A DNA stretch of 64,000 bases, taken from assembly GCF_001949145.1 (NCBI RefSeq), contig NW_019091426.1, positions 371,247 to 435,246 on the forward strand, given 5' to 3'. Below the pieces are notes generated by a model that did no database searches, had not been told where the DNA came from, and was given only the letters and a program-made list of their open reading frames with translations. How positions within the stretch are numbered: position 1 is the stretch's first letter; every line of letters begins with the position of its first letter. Both the position numbers and the translations under genes were made by a program. The DNA is from Acanthaster planci (lineage: Eukaryota; Echinodermata; Asteroidea; Valvatida; Acanthasteridae). This document shows positions 33,063-45,689 of the stretch, one piece after another.

Positions 33063-35631
33063 CAGCACCAGACATTCAACTCCCCTGGAGTTTTTATTGT
33101 AAGATATCATTTGCATTCAGGAAACCAAAAGACCAGGATGCACTGAGGGCAACAGAGTCTGTTCTTGCAGGTGTATGTTCATAAAATAGTTCACTGACCT
33201 CAGCACTGCACGTCACTACACATTTTATGTTGGGGGGGGGGTGCTCCCTCCAATGTTCTGTTACAAATTATGCAGCAGAATGAGCAGATCAATTTCTTGT
33301 CTGAAATTCAAGAATTTATCTCCTTTTTTTTCAGATTTAAAATCACATCTTCATACATAAGTCTATTTAATATGGTCTTGTTGCTGAAGTAGCAAAGACC
33401 TTTTTTGGTAACTTCTCTCGGCGAAGAAGTTTGGATTTTCTGAACTTAGGGAACACCTCAGAGAAGGTTCCACTTCTCTGATTAAAGTTAACCATATATG
33501 AGACTGAAAGAGTGGGAGAAAAGAGGGGGTTTGGGGAAGGAGGAACTCTGGGCTTGGCTTGGAGAAGTTGTAAGGGTAAGGGTTGCAGGGAAAAAAGAGG
33601 GAGAGCAAATCCTGTATGAGCTTCCCATGCCCACAGGCCCTGTTGTATTTTGATGTACATGCAATACATTATTTAAGATAGTGAAGTAGTGCTCTTACAC
33701 AACAGCCAGGGGCCCGTTTTCTCGAGCTGTGAAGTGGTATTATTTGCTAAGCACTGAAAATGCACGCCTAGCAAAAAGATGATTACCATTCAAATTGTCA
33801 CACAATTCCCATTTTTGGGAGACTGGCTCTCAGCCAATTCTGTATTGCTGAGCAAATAAATTTTGCTCAGCGGTATTTTCTGCTTTCCAGCTCTATGTAA
33901 TTATGCCCAGGGCATAAATGAAGTTAGAAACATTTTCAATGCCTCCAATTGTTCTTTTGTTTTACACACTACCACTCACCTGTATGTTTATGGCACCTAG
34001 TTGTAAACATACCTCTGATTTTTTGTAGCTCAGAAAATCAAAATATTCGTTTTGCTTCAACTGCAAAAACTACTTTTAAGTTGTTTTTTGGTTATTGTTT
34101 ATGGTTTCCTGTTTCTTTTTGCTACAGATAATCCTGAACCCCCAAATGCCTCTAAACCTGTTTTTCAGAGAGATGGAAACCATGTGTGGACCTGATATAG
34201 TTCACATAAGGCTCACACAGCCTGCATTATGTGGACGTGCTTTGTTCTCGGGTCCACATGAAGACAGTAAGGTTGACACAATCTTGGTTCAAGATCATTA
34301 TCGAGTACAACCCAGCCTCCATTTCATACGGTGCTTCCATGTGATGGCCCATAAACTGCCAAATGTCATATTTTGGAGAATTGAGACTGCTTAGCGAAAT
34401 TAGGTAGGGCATTTGAGATTCTGCTGTGATGGAAGTTAAGCCATGACTGAATCAACTGGCTGTAGCTTAGGTTAACACATAATGTCTATGAGAAATGGCT
34501 ACAGCCACTAGCCACAGGTAAACTTTTATTTCCAGCCACAGCCATTTGATGGGAATTTTTGCAAATTTTTAAATTTTGGGGACAGGGTTTCCTTTCTGCT
34601 TATCACAAATTGGTAAATTTGGTTTGGAGTGTCTATTGAAATACTGCCAATTTTTTGTTTTTAAATATCTCATTTACAAGTACTGAATTTTCAACTCCAT
34701 ACCTTGACTGTTGTCTTCATTTTTGAGGGAACTGTTTATTTTTAATGTTTCAGTGTTAAAACTCAGGATCAGATTTTGTTAAACCAAAGTTTCTTGTTAA
34801 AAAGGTTTTGGGGGGGGAACCAGCATTTACTTTAATTTTTCCCACAGTCAAGAGAGATAAATATAAATAATGTCCTTATTTTCCAGATCATAAGCTGGAA
34901 AAAAAAATCACAGCTTGATTGTAAAATGTCCTTTACCATCGGCGGTGTTTGTCACACACGGATCATGATCAGTGACCGGTCATTGGCTTACAGATGCCCA
35001 AAAGCTTCATAATGGATGGTGCGAACCAGCTTTGGGATCACTGATTGAGATCCAGATCCATGTGAAACAAACAGGCCTAATTAAAGACTTACCATTGTCT
35101 TTTAGTTCTTGTACTGTCATGAAAATTACCAGTAATCCCATTTGTAAAATGAAATACGTTGTAAGTAGTTTGAATAAATTTTTAAAATTTCAAAACGGAC
35201 TATTTTCAGTGTTGAATGACAGCGGGCTTTGGAGGGGCACAATGAGGAACGTATCCCCTCCCACCAGCAGATGTCCATGCCATTGTGATTTAAATTGTGA
35301 AATGAATTCAAGCCCACTAGCCACAGTTCACTCCCAAATGTCCCCTTGGAGAGCGAGTCCACGCCACGTAGCACCCCCGCCCCTTAAAAAATTCACCTGT
35401 TGTAGCGCTGGTCAGTGGCATGATGGCTTCCATTGTCAGTCCCCCCCCACAGTCTCCAAACTTGCTAACACATAGCACTCAAAACACCAACTGGAATGGA
35501 ACCAGCTGAGGTGATTGCGAGCAGTAACAGATAAAGAGAGACCGACTTGACTTCTCAGCATATCAGAAACTTCTGATATCTGAATAATACAACAGTATCT
35601 CCGATCCCAGTGGCACTTCAAGGATAATTTC
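33063..35631 (+). other. RAB5IF 3' flank
   Basis: No coding exon recognised. AATAAA at 33855-33860 and 35173-35178 are candidate RAB5IF poly(A) signals. G and T homopolymers at 33231-33240 and 34809-34817. Confidence 0.55.
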
Positions 35632-37791
35632 TTTATTGAAAATGTTATTGTTCTACAATACATATTTGTTAGAACACTTCTCACATAAATATTCTCTATA
35701 AATACAATCCACATTGGAAAAAGTTATTTCCAATGAAAATCAAGGCCATAGTGTCCGATTTCTACTTCAATGAATCTATACTGAAATAAACTAAAAACAA
35801 TGTTGAATGTATGAAAATTATACAGAGCTGCAATGCATGAAAGGGAACAAACACAAAAACTGACTGAGGTAACCAGCTATCATGACAACCTTGTAGAATG
35901 TTACTCCTTCAGCTTTGGAGTAGCATCCAGTCCAAACCTACACACTGAATGTACATGTATACACCTTCAGCTGTGTATTACTAACTGCTAATTGTGCTGA
36001 TTTGCATTTCGACACAAGATAAACTGATTGCATGACAAGACTTTCATCTATGATAAGGAGACGAGGCTGTTGGATTCTGTAAATTTGTCAGATAAGTCAA
36101 ACTTTTTGCCATCTAGCTTTGCAAAAAAAAAATTCTGAATGTTTGCTCAAAACCACCCCTTGGGTTTTCAGCCCTAGAATTCAAATATGAGATTTTTTTC
36201 TCCAACACAAGTTCAATTCCTTTTCCCCCGACTCCACACAATGGATGAAAAATAGCTATTCTACAAATTGAATGTAAAATATTATAAACGACAAAAATGT
36301 ATGACATCAGATTTGGTGTGCATACAGTGAGGCTTGTTTAGATCAGTTGAAAGACGACATACACTGTACTATCTTTGTTATATTTGCTATACAACAAAAA
36401 CACACATTCACAATTTATAACTTAATAAAATTGGCATGAAAATATTCACAATTTCTTTTCTTTGAAAAGCAAACACATAAAACCAGCAATTTTGTTTTTA
36501 TTGAATCACTCACAGTAAAATTCCCTGACAATCAAGGCTTGATTATCGAAGTCATCCTCCATGTCTGACTTAACCACACAGACTTATGACTTGACATTAC
36601 AAAATATATGTAATATTTTACAAATAGTTATCACCACACTTAACCTTCACCCTCATCCCGCTCAATGTTATGGTGGGCAGTGTCCGTAGAATTGTAATTT
36701 TAGGTTATTTTAGCGAACTTTGAAATGCTCATTCATAAATAACTCAGTCTCCTTGTTCAACAACATGCAACTTGACCGTGTATTAACCCTCCTATGCAAA
36801 GATACATTCTTAGTATCATGTCAGTCAACATCAGTCAAATTTCTTATATGTGTTTGTGTACGGGGGCAAATTAAGTGGAAGGAATTTTTGACGGTTACAG
36901 CAGCAGGAGGGTGAACATTTGTTAATGCCTGCTGAGAAGTGATAATGCTCACTGCGTTAATCACACACATTGGTCAAGAGTCCGTGTGCACGCAGCTCGC
37001 TACTTGTGCGCCAATTGAATGATTTGCACAAGGAATATTCCATAAAATGGATGGGGGTGTTCAGAACAATGAAATAAAAATTTTAGAACCAAATTTCTGG
37101 AAATTCATCTTATATTGACTTCTTTTGACTCTCTGACTAAGTATTTATGTATGGCAGATTCGGGCATCGGTCAAGACCATTCGGAGCCAGTCTTAACACA
37201 CATTTCGGACCGGCCAAGCACATATTTATTCCCTTAATAAACTCTTGAGTGTATGACTTTCAGCAGCAAAAGTCATTTGACTGGTTGCCAGTGATGCACT
37301 ATTACCTGATTTTGTCACTAAAATACGTTGAAAATGTACAGAATGCTGGAAAATACCTCATCTGACACCTAAATATGTATGTATCTGAGTTGCCACAGAA
37401 CTTGTTTAGATGCACTTTAATCTATGAAAATTTTCAAGGGCAAAGTAAGCAAATGAAGGCTGACAACTGGACCAACTGAAATACAGTGCAACTAATTGCA
37501 GTTAGCGACAGTATTTCTTGTGTGAGAGGACTTTTTTGGAAATACAAAGTCTTGAGTAGAAACTGTGTTTGTGCAATTGCAAATGAGGTAATTCCCGAGG
37601 CTTCCATGGGTTGTTTGTGCTGCACTGTGCATCAACATTGAATGCACGATCAGCTGCAGGATAAGATACACAAGATGTAAACTGAAGAGTTGATGGTTCT
37701 CCGAGGCAAACGCTTAGCATTATGCTGTACAGCTAACTGATCTGCTTAGAACTATCACATCTCCAGAGGCCCATCGGTAGCCAAGCGGCCA
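35632..37791 (-). other. Probable ABHD4 3' UTR
   Basis: No coding signal. Plus-strand TTTATT at 35632-35637 (minus AATAAA) is the farthest good poly(A) candidate and would give a 3' UTR of about 2.1 kb; another TTTATT lies near 36497. Confidence 0.45.
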
Positions 37792-37881
37792 TCAGTCAAC
37801 TTCTTCGCCAACCTGGTTGATGATCTGGTTGAAAAGTTCCGATCTGTCGGCATAGACGTGATGTCCAGCTCCTTTTAGAAG
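37792..37881 (-). CDS. ABHD4: ABHD4 exon 6
   Basis: LLKGAGHHVYADRSELFNQI then INQVGEEVD and TGA (plus 37792-37794). Carries the catalytic His and HX4D. Acceptor CTATGATTAG is pyrimidine-poor. Confidence 0.94.
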   Translation of the reverse strand, partial: LLKGAGHHVYADRSELFNQIINQVGEEVD

Positions 37882-40800
37882 CTAATCATAGTCAAAGAAA
37901 AAAAATTAATCTGTTAAAGTAAATAAAAATAGTTCAAGCATCTGACTTTAACAGTCCTAAAACTATCAGAACAATTCAACAGCAGGATCACAACAAAATT
38001 GAGAATTCGGGGAAAACTTCGACTTCTAGCAAAGGCATCTGAAGGATAAAAAAATTGTTCAGTTTAAACAATGTTAGCTTTAAAAAAACTGGCTTCTTGA
38101 TGTCTCTGGAAGATCTCAAAATTACCTTTCCATTCAAATATCTCCATGCCATATAGATATGAATTACAGGACTGTCTGATGCAGTGGATAATATGTGCAC
38201 AAGTCAAACAAAGAATTTGAAGTAAACAGAACTATTCGAGTTGCAGGCCTTTAACTAAGAACGCACAAGAAAAAGGGAAACTAGAAATGTTTCCTTGAAC
38301 GTTACACCAAAAAGAGACATCTACAGCATATATTATTGTTTTTCCCGGCCACACAGTAAAAACACAGATCATCCGATGGTGGGTTCCAGCATTCATGAAA
38401 TGGAACAAAGCATCGCAGCCATGAACAAGACCAAAGATCATAGCTGCTTTTGAAAACACACCACCAAAATGTCAGACTGTTGAGCAACCACTAAAATAGT
38501 TTCTGGTTAACCAATGCCAAAGCAACACGCTGACAGCTGTGACAATTTCAGATCAGAAGCCATTTTGTTCTTCCACATTATGTACATGATGGTCAAACTT
38601 CCTGGGTTTGTCACACACCTTTGCTCTCGAATGATCTCACTCTTTTGAAAGATCAAACTGGCTTACTGGCGCGACCCCACGCAGTAAAGCCCACCACTTT
38701 GGAAACAAAATGACATCACAAGCCAGGTCATATATGATTCCATGTCACAATTCTCTATGCATGGTTCTGACAACTGCATGAACGCATTCACAATCAACAT
38801 CCGAAGAGAAACAAAAACTTACATGAAGCCTGACATAAGAGCCCGGCCGCCGGAACTTCAAGTCGTTGCCCGCATCACTATCCATCCAAGAGTGCTCGCC
38901 GTAGATCATGGTGATGGGTACTTGCCTGGACAGCTGATCTGCCCGCGGCACCATGGGATTGACTGCCCAGCCTATCATGTCGGCCATGGACTTGAAGGCC
39001 ATCTCGCCACTACAAAACAAACAAAAAGATTTTTCTTCTTGGAAAAATTCTTTCTTCTGCTTCACTTCCTACTTTTATTTCCAGATGGCTTGCTCATGGC
39101 ATTCAGAAAAAAAAGAGCCAAGCAAGGCACGCCAGAACAGTAGTGCAGCTGAGTATTCCAAACCAGTACTGTGAGGAAACCCACATCTGGTTACAACAGT
39201 ACAGAACAAGAGAATGAAAAGAAGTATGTGTACTTGCTAGAGTCAAAGAAATACCTGGGATGTTGTGCATTGCAATGGTAGATGTAGTTGCTGATTCGGT
39301 CGTCTTCAAAAAGCGATTTGAATTTTTTGTTCAAATCGCCACGAACTCGTCTAATCAGCCGTGGGCCTGATGAGAATAAAATTGTAGTACATGTAAGACA
39401 CATATGCACAGTAAATTGGATATCAAGTTTTATGGTCTGCAGCAAATGGGTACAACTGTTGTTAAGATGTATTTAAGCATTGAAAATACATGTAAGTGCT
39501 AGATTAACAGCACTCTAGGTTGCAATTGTGATTTTTCATTATGTGCTCACCCAGGGGACCAGCAGCTCGTATGCTGGAGAGTGGATTGAATCTCATGGCC
39601 ACAGCTCCAATCGCCCGGACCCACAGTGGGAACTGAAGTTCTTCCGGTGGTGGCTTCTCGGGGAAGCCCCAGGGGTCCGCTAGCACCAGGTGCTTGACCC
39701 GGTCCGGGTGCCTGATGCTGTAGGAGTAGGTCAGGTACCCTCCAAAGCTGTGGCCGACCAGAATCATTTCCTGGATGCCGACTTGGCTCCGCCAGGCCTC
39801 GATGGACTCTACAAATGCCTCCTCAGCCTGCTCGGGTTCCCGTGGTATCACCGGCCGTGAGCTCCGGCCGAAGCCCAAGAGATCGAAGGCGTAGAGGGGG
39901 CGGTGTCGAGATAACTCCTCGAAGTTGAGAGCCCACAGAGCCACCCCGCTGCCAAAGCCATGAACAAGCACAATGGGTGTTTTGTCGGTAGCTCCTTGGT
40001 CACTGGGATGAAATTTAAGTGTCCGCACTGTGTCTTCATCATTGATGGACACGAACTTGCTCTCATATTTTGCTTTTATACCTGGAATTGAAATAAACAA
40101 GTACTTTTTAAATTTTTTTTCTAAACAAAATTCCAAAGATCAAATAACTTGCATACATGTAAATCCTCTAAAAAGATGAATGTGACATGTAATAACTTAT
40201 GCAAGTGCTTGGTTAATATCACATCAACTTGTGTTGTCAAGTTAATGCTCAGCCACATGACAGGCTTCTTTTTCCCATAACTCCCAATCCTCTCGGTGTA
40301 AACGTTTCGTTCAAGTGTCTGGAGACAGATGAATTACTTGACAATTTCAACTTGAAATTTCATTTTTATTTGAAGAGAAGAACATCCATCATTTTAAAGA
40401 TATTCAACATGATTCTCTGTGATTTTTGTGTAAAGCGAGCCAAAACATTTCAACATTTAAGGCCCACTGCGTCACTTGGACGGCTGTAACTTCACTGTTA
40501 CTGCTTGGAAAAATTTAGTTCAACTGTCATAAGAGGGCGCCTGAAATCTTCTTTCTTGTCATACAAAACCTGATGCCATTGGTCTAAATTCTGCCCCGTC
40601 ACCTTATCGAAATGTAAGAAATGCTTATTCTGATTCATCCTGGTTGCCTGAACATCGTTTATACAGTAGTTCGTGTGTACAAATGCACATGTACACTGAA
40701 CAACGTACACTCACATGGCTGTACTCTCAGCCGGTCTCTAGACTGGACTTCACTGGGAAATATCCCGTAAGTTGCTTACTTTACATATCAAAGTATTGGA

Positions 40801-43561
40801 AAGTAAACAAACATTAAAGCTGATATATTGCAGTTTCAGCTCATCTAAATTTCAAAAGCTTTTTATCTTATATATGTTGAGAAATCATCATTTATAAAAG
40901 GTCGCAATGAACTGGCACACATGTAAGTGCTTGGCTCCGCTGCACTGCAGTGTCAAGTGGACCACTGCATTCGATATGTAGGGAGATACAACATGTATGA
41001 TGTACGACCAAGGCACACACATAGCATACATTGCACTTTGCTGTATATGTGCCATGGCTGTACGGTGAAGTTAACTTAACCCTAACGGTCCCAAATCCTC
41101 CAATGTCGATATGAATTTACATGCACCCTAGGGGATTGGGGTTAGTACAACTTCCTGTGATAATACAAGATTGTAAAATCTCAAAAGGCACAAATCTGCA
41201 TGCACGACATTTTTTTATATAGACTGTGCCCGTTATCCAGCCTGTCATTGAATCGTGTCATTGCTTTGTCATGCATTGCTCCAAGACGGTACATGTACGG
41301 ATATATGGCTGTACTTTGTACATTTTAGTCTTTGCTTTATACATGGTCCATAATGTGATGGAGAGGCAAAAGTGGAAAGAAGTTGATTACAGAGCACTTC
41401 ATAGTGGAACCAAGAATAATCAGAATTTTTTTTACGAGGTTTCAGGATTTTTTTAAACTTTGCTTGCACATACTGATTTCTTTTTTGTAACTATGCACTT
41501 CTTGTTTAGTAGAGACAACCAGGAAAAAAACTTCGTTGTGATGGCCAAACTCCACTCAACTGACACGTAGAGGTGAAGCATATTATCAAGCCCGATTCCC
41601 CTATAAACACACAACTGCTAATGATATTGATTTTAACTTGCCAGTTCACACGCATGCAACTGATTTAAGTCTTGTATTTATTTGTGAAAAGTTTAAGAAA
41701 TTCATGTATAATTGGGTTCTTATTGTGCAAACGCTGTCCAGAAAATAACTTGTTTGCTGTGCAGGTTTTTCTTACGCATTGTTTAGTTTGTATATGTCTG
41801 TAAATTACACCAAGTCTATCACTTTATTTGAATAAACTGTTGTTTCATTAATGTTAATAACCTCTTAACATGTACATATTGATTTAACCGTCATAAGTGT
41901 TTTGTCTCAAATTTCATTGGAATATGAATCAAATTCTGTCCCAACTGTCCATGGGAATAACTTGCCTGTCGTATTCTATTTGACCAGGTTTTCCTTCACT
42001 TCCGCAGCGTCATAAGTATGAATTAGATAAAAGTTCATCACTGTTTTCTAATAAACTAATCTTTCATTCTCAACAAAGGAATTTTATTGAAAACCCCATT
42101 TTGTATTAAATGTGCGCACTCATGTATTTCACCAATAGGCACGTACCACCCCCTTCTTAGTGAATGGTATGTCCCACTGACTTCCCTCTCATGGTCTGTG
42201 TTTGCTGTGCGTGCTGATAAGCATCTTGGTCCAATGAGTTGTGTGCTGCTTATAAGAATGAATGTACTGTTTTATCCGCTCCCAGCAGAACAAAAGAGGG
42301 CATGCTTTTTTTTATACTCACCGCAGAAGTGTACATTTATAATGGAGATCAATGGTGCGTTTGACGCGGAGCACGCTGAATACGCGTAACGAATTTACTC
42401 CTTAATGTATGGTCTTTGCGTACGCACAGAACGCGTGCAGGAACCCCCTTAGAAAACTTACTACCATCTGTCTTTCTTTTTGGCGCTTGGGGGCGCACTT
42501 CAACTCGGGGCAGATACTGGTTTCTTAACTTGACAATTTGTGCACACTAGAGTTGATATGCACACATATCTGGAGAGAAACTGTCCATGTATGTGAGTGA
42601 AAATGTAGCTTAAATCTTACATGATAAAATCTTCTCTTCTGCTTTTTGTAGAAGGTTGGCAGATGTTGGTCTCCATCGAGCCAAGTTTCCAATCCAGCTG
42701 CTGGAAAAAGAATGGCAAATACTTGAGAACTGTACTTAGTTTTATTGTACTAGCCTTTTTATGTTCACACTGAATTTATATTTCAACCACATGGCAAAGA
42801 TTTGTGTTAATAACAACCCCCCCCCCAAAAAAAGGCAAAAACAAAATCACTTGCAAAGAGTTGCATCCAAAGGTTGCTTATGTAACCTAATAACTCCATC
42901 CCTAACGCTCATGTCACATGTCACTGTCCCAATGCCATCAGCACACAATGAGCCTTAACTTTAGGGGATGGTTAATTTTGCCCTAAACCCAATCCCTGCA
43001 GGGAAAGAATAAGTGGCGTTCGTATATGGAATTCTTTCCATAAGCCTAACGAAATAAGAAAAAAAAATTGCGAAACTTGACAGAAAATTAATTTTAACTC
43101 CCAATATCGAAAGTTATTTTCCAGCAGTCTCTGTTATCTTAAGCCTGAATGCCCATGTGCACCTTGTCAGCCCAAGCAGGGCAACCAATCATGCCGATAG
43201 CTTTTTATGCTTGTGAATGGTGTTAACTATTATTTTTCCATGATAGAAAATAATGAATAGGCTTAATGAATAGGCCCCTAATAAAAATAAAATTGCATCT
43301 AGGCCCTATATTTGAAAACCCCCTGACGAGAAATAAATAAAATTTCACAATGTTTTATTGGCCTTACAGCCATTAAACACCATACAGAGAACTGTCAAAT
43401 TTTTCTGGGGCGATTGTCATCACAAGTCCATTTTCAAAATGCAGCTTAGTTAGCGGCGCCTACCAATCACTGTTGTTATTTCCATCATTCGGGTCAATGG
43501 ATGGTGTAGGAACTTGTTCCTGCATTTCTACAACTCCCTCAGAAATAGCGGCGGCAGCCAT
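37792..43561 (-). CDS. ABHD4: ABHD4/ABHD5-family alpha/beta hydrolase, ABHD4-like, complete
   Basis: Six exons (43561-43464, 42700-42621, 40081-39551, 39366-39255, 39009-38823, 37881-37792) join to 365 codons plus stop; human ABHD4 has 342 and ABHD5 349. ABHD4 removes acyl chains from N-acyl phospholipids and lysophospholipids. Visible features: Trp/Pro-rich lead WIGNLARWRPTSANLL, oxyanion-loop HGFGSG near residue 100, FDLLGFGRSSRP, nucleophile elbow GHSFGG with Ser near 171, HPDRVKHLVLADPWGFPE, FEDDRISNYIYHCNAQ, VPITMIYGEHSW with a candidate acid Asp soon after, and GAGHHVYAD with the catalytic His and HX4D motif. Ser in the elbow separates it from ABHD5, which has Asn there. It diverges from CNOT1. 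Confidence 0.94.
38823..39009 (-). CDS. ABHD4: ABHD4 exon 5
   Basis: Completes Ser, then GEMAFKSMADMIGWAVNPMV, QVPITMIYGEHSWMDSD, RRPGSYVRLH. Acceptor TTTTGTAG, donor GTAAGT. Matches SGETAFK, VPITMIYG and RP.SYVR of ABHD4. Confidence 0.96.
39255..39366 (-). CDS. ABHD4: ABHD4 exon 4
   Basis: Completes Gly, then PRLIRRVRGDLNKKFKSLF, EDDRISNYIYHCNAQHP and two bases of Ser. Acceptor TTCTCATCAG, donor GTATTT. Confidence 0.96.
39551..40081 (-). CDS. ABHD4: ABHD4 exon 3 (nucleophile)
   Basis: Begins by completing Cys, then IKAKYESKFVSINDED, TPIVLVHGFGSGVALWALNF, YAFDLLGFGRSSRP, FVESIEAWRSQVGIQEM, ILVGHSFGGYLTYSYSI, and ends IRAAGPL plus one base. Reading upstream of the acceptor TTCAATTCCAG gives a false start at 40136; exons 1 and 2 supply the true N-terminus. 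Donor GTGAGC. Confidence 0.97.
40082..42620 (-). other. ABHD4 intron 2
   Basis: Non-coding. Contains a short TTAACCCTAACGG hairpin at about 41075-41155 and a fragment of the piggyBac-like element at about 42275-42515. Confidence 0.75.
42275..42515 (+). mobile_element. piggyBac-like element, copy 3 (internal fragment, empty site)
   Basis: Matches the middle of the element at 58382-59338: CTCACCGCA, TTTATAATGGAG, TCAATGGTGCGTT, TGTATGGTCTTTGCGTAC, GAAAACTTAC. At 42402-42405 it has a single TTAA exactly where the 58-kb copy carries the 293-bp MITE. Terminal repeats not found. Confidence 0.85.
42621..42700 (-). CDS. ABHD4: ABHD4 exon 2
   Basis: SWIGNLARWRPTSANLLQ then KAEEKILS and one base of Cys; matches the family lead SWLPTWRPTS...ILQC. 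The acceptor is a tandem CCAG|CAG|CTGG: using the second AG would drop one Ser and keep frame. Donor GTAAGA. Confidence 0.93.
43021..43039. repeat. Shared word CGTATATGGAATTCTTTCC
   Basis: Complement of the inverted ends at 27189-27208; the neighbouring AGTGGCGTT also matches. Possible single-ended relic of the same element family in ABHD4 intron 1. Confidence 0.5.
43464..43561 (-). CDS. ABHD4: ABHD4 exon 1
   Basis: ATG at 43561-43559 in TTCATGGCTGCC. Encodes MAAAAISEGVVEMQEQVPTP, SIDPNDGNNNSD and two bases. It joins exon 2 in frame through donor GTAGGC. The N-terminus has no homologue I know beyond MAA, so the start rests on phase, position and the CRE upstream. Confidence 0.82.
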
Positions 43562-45688
43562 GAACACTATGAAGTTCTGATGCTTAAAATTTGCTCGATC
43601 ATCGATGATCTTCACCTGCTCCGAATACAACTCTTTTTCTCGACTGTACTGACCAAATTCAACCGGCTTCTCTTATTTACATACAGAATACGTGATTCAG
43701 CAGTTCCGAACTCTGGCTTTTTTTGTACGTTGATGTCATGTAGAAAATTGCATTTAATTAGCTAGCTCGCGGCTGTTTGATGACGTCATAGGACAGTTTT
43801 CTAATTCCAGGCTTCATTTCCGTTGCAGCATTCGTCTCTCAAAATCAAAGGACTGTGGTGTTCAAATCGAAGAAAAATACTTCAGTGTTATGCAAAAAAT
43901 TTTGATAGATATTTGCGTGTAGTTCGATATTTTGGTAGTGCTATCTTGTCGTACTAACAACTTAATTACCTGAAGGTTAAAAATCAGGCACAGGTGCTAT
44001 TCGGGGAGAACTTGATTTGAAAAAAGTCAAACCAAAGTAGATGAGAGGTAAACATATGGCTGCATCCGAATCTCTTATCCAGAGCTAGGTCTAGGTCTTC
44101 ACTCCATCGGAAATGCGTGGAGACGCGTAGACAATAGACCTAGCCGTAGCTCTGGAAGCCCGTTTCGGACACGGCCATAGACTCGAAACAAATCCCGTCA
44201 TTGATCGATTTTCTTGAAGCAAAAAAATTGACCAGACATAATAGTACGCTACCATATTCCTCTTGAAAAAATGAAATATGGCCAATTTTTGCGACTTTTT
44301 CCTGTGAACCGTCTAATTCATTGCATACAAAGGCAGAATTAGAACAAAATTTACGGGGGGGTGTTCTTGGGAGTAAGGTTGCTGTGACACACATTTCTGC
44401 CTCTCTCCACTCTAGCCTCTTCCAAGGCGACGCAACTACACGACGCGACGCGCGCGACGCGTCGTGTGCTGTCGTCCTTTGCTTTATGGTATTTAGAGGG
44501 CGTCCTTACTGTTTTCTCAAGTTTCATTTCCTTGCCCCGTGCTTACGTGTCGTAGGCAGCAGGCCTTGATTCTGATGTCCTTTTTCGCGCATTCTTTCTT
44601 ACTATGTGTTTTCATTAAGAGTGAGTTGTCGAAGAAAAGGTTTTATGGGGGGGGGGTTTCTTTCTTTCTTTCTTTTTTAAATAAAATGTAGTTAGAAAGA
44701 GCTTCGCGACCAATCAACATTGTCATCAGGAAATAAAAACATTAACGTCAGCCACAACAATGTTTTAGCTTTTCCTGCTCTGATTTTGATCTTTCAAATT
44801 ATTTGTAAATCCATTCTAAAATACAATACATCAATCATTATTACATGCTTGCAAAAATGTAACATGCGAATCTGATGAGAAATTATGTCTATCGCGGTGG
44901 CCAAAGTTTAACAGAGTTGAAGAAAAGACACCGCTCCCATGAGAATAGGATCTACAGTATCTTATTCAGAAACACGGACTGGTATCTTTGAGAGTGTGGT
45001 GCTGATGAAGACTGAACTGAAGGAAGACTGATTATTCTGAGGGCAATAATTTTATGCACGCTGGGTGGTAACTACCCGAACCCGTGGTCAAACTTGCGGC
45101 CGTACAATTGTAGACAAATTGTCTGGAGGAGTAGGAGTTCTACTTGGAAACTGTCGGCGAACTACAGAGATATATTTACAAGGCGACAAATCTACCACAA
45201 AATGGAACTTATCAATAAAAAGGACTGGTGAGGCAGGCGCAGATCCGACGGGTTCACACCCTCCCCCCCCCCCGCCGTTCCTTCCTTATGCAATACTGAA
45301 TTAATACCCACCCAGTTCGTTAATTATGTTACATGAAAATTATGCAAAGGTGTATTAAAAATTCTGGACAAACAGAAAAGTGGCATGTATGCGCATCACT
45401 TGCACCAGTTCGGTCCGCGCCGCGCTCGAAACAACACTTTGAAGGTGTTGAAACCAACATTTCAACATGTTAAATCCAGCATTTCAAAAATGAAATCCAA
45501 CGTTTATTTGAACCTGTTGCAAATATTTTCCTTATCACTGATTAAACTAATGTAAGTGTTGGATTCAGCACTTTAGTTTTTAAACCACACATTGTACGCG
45601 ATAGTGCATTCGGTGTAATTATTATTATACGCATTTTCAACCCCACCACCTCTAATACGTTGTGATCACTGAACTGAGGGTTTCTGCT
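43562..45688. promoter_or_regulatory. ABHD4 upstream region
   Basis: A perfect CRE palindrome TGACGTCA lies at 43781-43788, about 220 bp before the ABHD4 ATG. The rest holds a CG-rich run near 44443-44466 and a (CTTT)n tract at 44659-44679. No coding exon recognised. Confidence 0.55.
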
Positions 45689-45689
45689 T

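Noticed and set aside
39504-40136. ABHD gene as a single 210-residue frame
   Set aside because: Both ends are intron read-through; splice sites at 40081 and 39551 join it to five other exons.
37792-43561. Naming the hydrolase ABHD5
   Set aside because: ABHD5 has Asn in the nucleophile elbow; here it is Ser, and YSI.HPDRVKHL.L.DPWGFP is closer to ABHD4.
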